Shown: positions 19,518 through 22,593 of the stretch, piece after piece
Layout: every line of letters begins with the position of its first letter
Numbering within the stretch: the stretch's first letter is position 1
IMG/VR virus record: IMGVR_UViG_3300027985_000980
Location: 1-22,593 of that record
Length of the DNA: 22,593 nucleotides
Reading direction: 5' to 3' (one strand)
DNA from: a virus
The notes under the pieces: model-generated
What the model was told of the DNA's origin: nothing
The model's database searches: none
Seen by the model: only the letters and a program-made list of their open reading frames with translations
Program-made: the position numbers and the translations under genes

Positions 19518-21593
19518 TTATGCTGCCAGTGGCAACTCGAATTTCTTCTTGCGGTCCCACCTCTCTGTAACTACTTCAAAGTCAACCGGCAACTCAACAC
19601 TAAAGTGTCCTTCGTGGTCCTCCATGATCCGTTTCAGTTGCCGCACGGCGTAGTGATAGAAGTGGTCGAGGCGGAACTCGAAGACGATTTCGTCGTGGAC
19701 GTTAATCAGCATGTTCACGTCCAAGTTTGTCTTTGCCAAATAGGCCGCGCTCCGAACCATTGACCGTTTCACTAGAGAAGCCGCACTTCCTTGGACCATG
19801 TAGTTGACGCAGCGGTAGGCCTTGTCCGGGTTGATTGAGAGTTTCCTCCCGTAACGGTTGACAATGCAACCGTCCAACCGGGCTTGCCGCGTCAACTCCT
19901 GCATGTATTGCTTGACCCTGGGGAAGGCAGAGTCGTATTCGTTAAGGACCGTCTGAGCATCGTTCTTGGCCGAGCCCATCAAGTCGGCAAGTGCGGCAGC
20001 TCCGCCACCGTACACTTTGAGGAAGACGACCATCTTCGCCTTCGCTCTTGAGGTTTTCTTCTTAACTGATTTCTCGGCTTCGACGATGTTGTAGTGGAAC
20101 GACTTGAGCCATTTGTCTGCAATCCGCTCAGCCTGCGCCCACTTAATATGCCGGCTCCCGCCTCCGAACGCTTCCCAGACGGTTGCGATCTCTTCGCTTG
20201 AAGGCCGGTCGTTCTGCAACTCTAACGCTTGGATCGCCGCTCGTATTGCTCGGGGATTGTCCTCCCACCCCCAGATCTTGTTAGCCGAGAATGTGTGGAT
20301 GTCTTCTCCTTTGGTGAGCGCCTCCTTCATCGAAACTTCGTCGGAGACGTCGGCAAAGATTCGAACTTCCAGCTGTGAGTAGTCGCCGTGGAGCCAGATT
20401 CTTCCTTTCCGAGGCCCGAACGGCGTCCGCGCTTGTATTGGTTCCGAGGACCGGGTCGTTAAAGCGTTCGCAACATTCTGCAAGTTCGGGTTGCGGCACG
20501 AGTACCGGCCCGTTACCGGCCCGACCTGGTTGAAGTCGGGATGTAGCGAGTACTCTCCTGGAGAGAGGACGTCCGGTATTGCTTCCCGGTACTTGTAGAA
20601 GAACGACGACAGACCCTTGTCGGCCGCGCGATACTCGAAGAGTGCCCGTACAAAAGGAACTTGGACATGCTCATAGAGCGCGGTCACGTTGACTGCGGGC
20701 TGCTTGCTCTTGTCCGTCCGGCGCAAGACCGGGAGTTTCAGCTTCCCGTAGACGATCTCCCGGATCTCATTGTCGGAGTCGATGTTGAACTTCCGACCCG
20801 CTTCCTCAAAGAGAATGTTCTTGGCCTTCTTCCTCGCGGCTTGGAGTTTCCCAATCTCGCGTTCGACGATTTCCTTACGACACCGGACCCCGACCGTCTC
20901 CATTGCGTAGGTGATCGGCCAAAGTTCCATCTCTTCTCGGTAAGTGTGCTCGACTTCCTCGACCTGCATTACCTCCGAGTAGAAAAGGAAGAGTCGAATT
21001 GTTCGATCCGTGTCGCAAGTCGCGTATGCATCGCAAGAATTGTCTTTCGGCCAGATCACTTTGGGCATCCAGAAATCGGTCTCAACTTTCGGACCGAGTC
21101 TGTACCGCCGCTTCTTGCCAATGCGCCGGGCTTGGACGACCCTTTTATGCAAGATCTTCTCGTCCGAGTTGTCGTACTGTAAGTATTTCTCTGCAAGCTT
21201 CTTCAACTTGAACGAGGGTTCTAAGGTATTACAAGCGTGGGCCATGAACATCGTTTCTCCGATTTGGCCCAACTCATGAGGAACGTGGATGTCCCAACCT
21301 CTTTCACACATACGAATGTCGAACTTCGCGTTGTGAAAGATCTTGAGGACGCGAGAATCCTCAAGCCAATCAGACATTCGGAGAAAGTCTTCTCTCTTCT
21401 TGCCTCTCGGCTCTTGAACTTTTCTAGTGTAGGGATCGACCGGGAGTTCTAGACTGCGAGTCTCGCCCTCAACATTCGTGAAAGAAAAGAGGAAAGGGCG
21501 GTCCCCTTGCCAGACTCGAACCCCGGTCGTCTCGGTGTCAACGGCGGTCGGAATGAGCGGCATCCAAAGCCGCTTCGAGGTTTTGACTAGCAT
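19518..21593 (-). CDS. DNA polymerase, family A, with 3'-5' exonuclease
   Basis: This 691-residue protein is the replicative polymerase. The proofreading exonuclease shows DTETTG (Asp19, Glu21), HNAKFD (Asp92) and YATCDTD (Asp194). Polymerase motif A is HGDYSQLEVRI with Asp404; motif B has Arg516, Lys520, Phe524 and Tyr528 in the R-x3-K-x3-F-x3-YG spacing; motif C is INVHDEIVF with Asp634. There is no 5'-3' exonuclease domain, as in phage T7-type enzymes. Motifs A and B are 112 residues apart, clearly longer than in bacterial Pol I, owing to an insertion at about 441-515. The ATG at 21593 has no clear ribosome-binding site; an in-frame ATG at 21563 is possible. The gene follows thyX after 12 bases. 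Confidence 0.95.
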   Translation of the reverse strand: MLVKTSKRLWMPLIPTAVDTETTGVRVWQGDRPFLFSFTNVEGETRSLELPVDPYTRKVQEPRGKKREDFLRMSDWLEDSRVLKIFHNAKFDIRMCERGWDIHVPHELGQIGETMFMAHACNTLEPSFKLKKLAEKYLQYDNSDEKILHKRVVQARRIGKKRRYRLGPKVETDFWMPKVIWPKDNSCDAYATCDTDRTIRLFLFYSEVMQVEEVEHTYREEMELWPITYAMETVGVRCRKEIVEREIGKLQAARKKAKNILFEEAGRKFNIDSDNEIREIVYGKLKLPVLRRTDKSKQPAVNVTALYEHVQVPFVRALFEYRAADKGLSSFFYKYREAIPDVLSPGEYSLHPDFNQVGPVTGRYSCRNPNLQNVANALTTRSSEPIQARTPFGPRKGRIWLHGDYSQLEVRIFADVSDEVSMKEALTKGEDIHTFSANKIWGWEDNPRAIRAAIQALELQNDRPSSEEIATVWEAFGGGSRHIKWAQAERIADKWLKSFHYNIVEAEKSVKKKTSRAKAKMVVFLKVYGGGAAALADLMGSAKNDAQTVLNEYDSAFPRVKQYMQELTRQARLDGCIVNRYGRKLSINPDKAYRCVNYMVQGSAASLVKRSMVRSAAYLAKTNLDVNMLINVHDEIVFEFRLDHFYHYAVRQLKRIMEDHEGHFSVELPVDFEVVTERWDRKKKFELPLAA

Positions 21594-21605
21594 GGGGCTG
21601 CGCGC

Positions 21606-22593
21606 TTAAAGTTCGTCGATCTGAAAACCCCAGAGTTTCTCGTACTCTTCCCTCATCGCCTCAAACCGAGCGTTGCGCTGGTCCCGTTTCTCCATATCAA
21701 CGCCTGGCTCCCTGATGTAGCACTTCCAATCGCCAGCTCCGATGGCCCAGTAATACTCATTCCGGTTCGGGTCGTTCTCAGCTTTGATTACGGCCTCGAT
21801 GGCTTCTTCTTCGTGTTGCTCTAAATACAGAGCGCAAGGCGGGATTTCGTCGAGGCCTTGAATCCTCCTTTCGTTGTCATGCTTGAAGACGCAAGATTTG
21901 AAGAACGGCTTTCCCATCTCGTTCCGGCTGACACAAGGAGGTGTGATGAGTTCGCGAAAGATCGGAGAGATCTTGAGCGCCAACTCTTCGATCATTCCAA
22001 GGATGACCGGCTTCCAAAGGCCGAGTTGAAGGATCCAGCAGCCCCGCTTTCCTACGATGTGCTTGAGCGCGCCCAAGTTGAGCGTCCAAGAAATCCGGTG
22101 CGTCGCCGCCAATGGTATGACGTTGCGAGCGTCTTCTAGCGGGACACCGAGATCTACCAAGTTTTGATAGGCGAGCTCCGCGTTCTCCAAGGCCGTTAAG
22201 TATTCCTGCTCGGCCATCCCTCGAATAGTTTCTGGAAGGAGGAAGCGGCCCGACTCGTAGAAGTGGCCCATGTCTAGAATTCGCATCGACTGGGCCCACC
22301 AACTCGAAGAGGCGAGATCGGGAACAATGTCAACGCCAAAGTTGTCCCCGACCCTGGTACCGATGCGGTGGCGCACCAACTGTTCCCGGAGCGAGACCGA
22401 GACCCCGTCCAGTAGAAAAGTGAAAGTGATGTTCTCCAAAAGCGGGATGCCCATGTTGAGCATCTTGCGGAAGTGCTCGGCCAGTTGCTTGGGAGAGACG
22501 TGCATCCGCGTTGTCTCCAACTCCTCCATCGGATGGTTGTTCCTTGAATGCTCCCAAAGCGACCAGAGCAGTACGAGGGGGTGATGCGGCCAA
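21606..22593 (-). CDS. thyX: Divergent flavin-dependent thymidylate synthase, 5' end beyond window
   Basis: The frame contains an ATG at 22529 (307 residues) but stays open to the window edge. The upstream residues (HHPLVLLWSLWEHSR) resemble the N-terminus of related phage proteins, so I treat the gene as partial. ThyX makes dTMP from dUMP using FAD and methylene-tetrahydrofolate. Numbered from that ATG, RHR lies at 53-55 after TFTFLLDGVSVSLREQLV. The usual RHRxxSxNExSxRY signature is replaced by RHRIGTRVGDNFG and a later SSSWWAQSMRI block (74-84). Arg135 (ARNVIPLA), Asn151 (WTLNLGAL) and Arg162 (GKRGCW) fit later conserved positions of the fold. With the MazG-like enzyme it points to control of nucleotide supply. 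Confidence 0.8.
   Translation of the reverse strand, partial: WPHHPLVLLWSLWEHSRNNHPMEELETTRMHVSPKQLAEHFRKMLNMGIPLLENITFTFLLDGVSVSLREQLVRHRIGTRVGDNFGVDIVPDLASSSWWAQSMRILDMGHFYESGRFLLPETIRGMAEQEYLTALENAELAYQNLVDLGVPLEDARNVIPLAATHRISWTLNLGALKHIVGKRGCWILQLGLWKPVILGMIEELALKISPIFRELITPPCVSRNEMGKPFFKSCVFKHDNERRIQGLDEIPPCALYLEQHEEEAIEAVIKAENDPNRNEYYWAIGAGDWKCYIREPGVDMEKRDQRNARFEAMREEYEKLWGFQIDEL

Overview
The window is a segment of a tailed double-stranded DNA bacteriophage genome (Caudoviricetes). Every gene I can support lies on the minus strand, so the genome reads naturally from base 22593 down to base 1. The assignment rests on a terminase pair, a DUF4055-type portal, a Mu gpF-like head protein, a scaffold, a gp13-type major capsid protein, a DnaT-like head-tail connector, a GH108 endolysin and a phage replication set. 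No integrase or lysogeny repressor is visible, so a lytic lifestyle is possible but not proven. The GH108 endolysin and a lipobox protein point weakly to a Gram-negative host. The DNA is GC-rich overall, with AT-rich patches near 12140-12310 and 14940-15190.

Replication and nucleotide module (22593-15191): a divergent flavin-dependent thymidylate synthase (ThyX) that runs off the window, a family A DNA polymerase with an enlarged fingers segment, a 60-residue protein, a primase-helicase (CHC2-like zinc finger, TOPRIM, P-loop ATPase, winged helix), a 133-residue unknown, a MazG-like pyrophosphohydrolase, a zinc-ribbon protein and another unknown. Most of these genes overlap or nearly touch, as in one operon.

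Control and accessory region (15190-12000): about 250 bases of AT-rich non-coding DNA with nested inverted repeats; three small membrane or lipoprotein genes; a helix-turn-helix protein; five Cys/His-rich miniproteins; a coiled-coil protein; a small unknown; and a second helix-turn-helix protein. A strongly structured non-coding segment (12011-12120) closes this region.

Packaging, lysis and head module (11980-1): small terminase; a lysis-like cassette (holin-like fusion, Cys-containing unknown, single-TM protein, endolysin); large terminase; portal; a C39-like cysteine peptidase candidate; a Mu gpF-like protein fused to a zinc metallopeptidase domain; a small unknown; scaffold; major capsid protein; a glycosyltransferase-like protein; head-tail connector; and a truncated neck-like protein. 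Tail genes would lie beyond base 1.

Most worth a second look: the MuF-zincin fusion next to a C39-like peptidase with no classical prohead protease in view, the glycosyltransferase-like gene inside the capsid cluster, and a recurring layout of RNA hairpins about 28-36 bases upstream of key start codons. All functional names come from motif recognition by eye; no database search was run.
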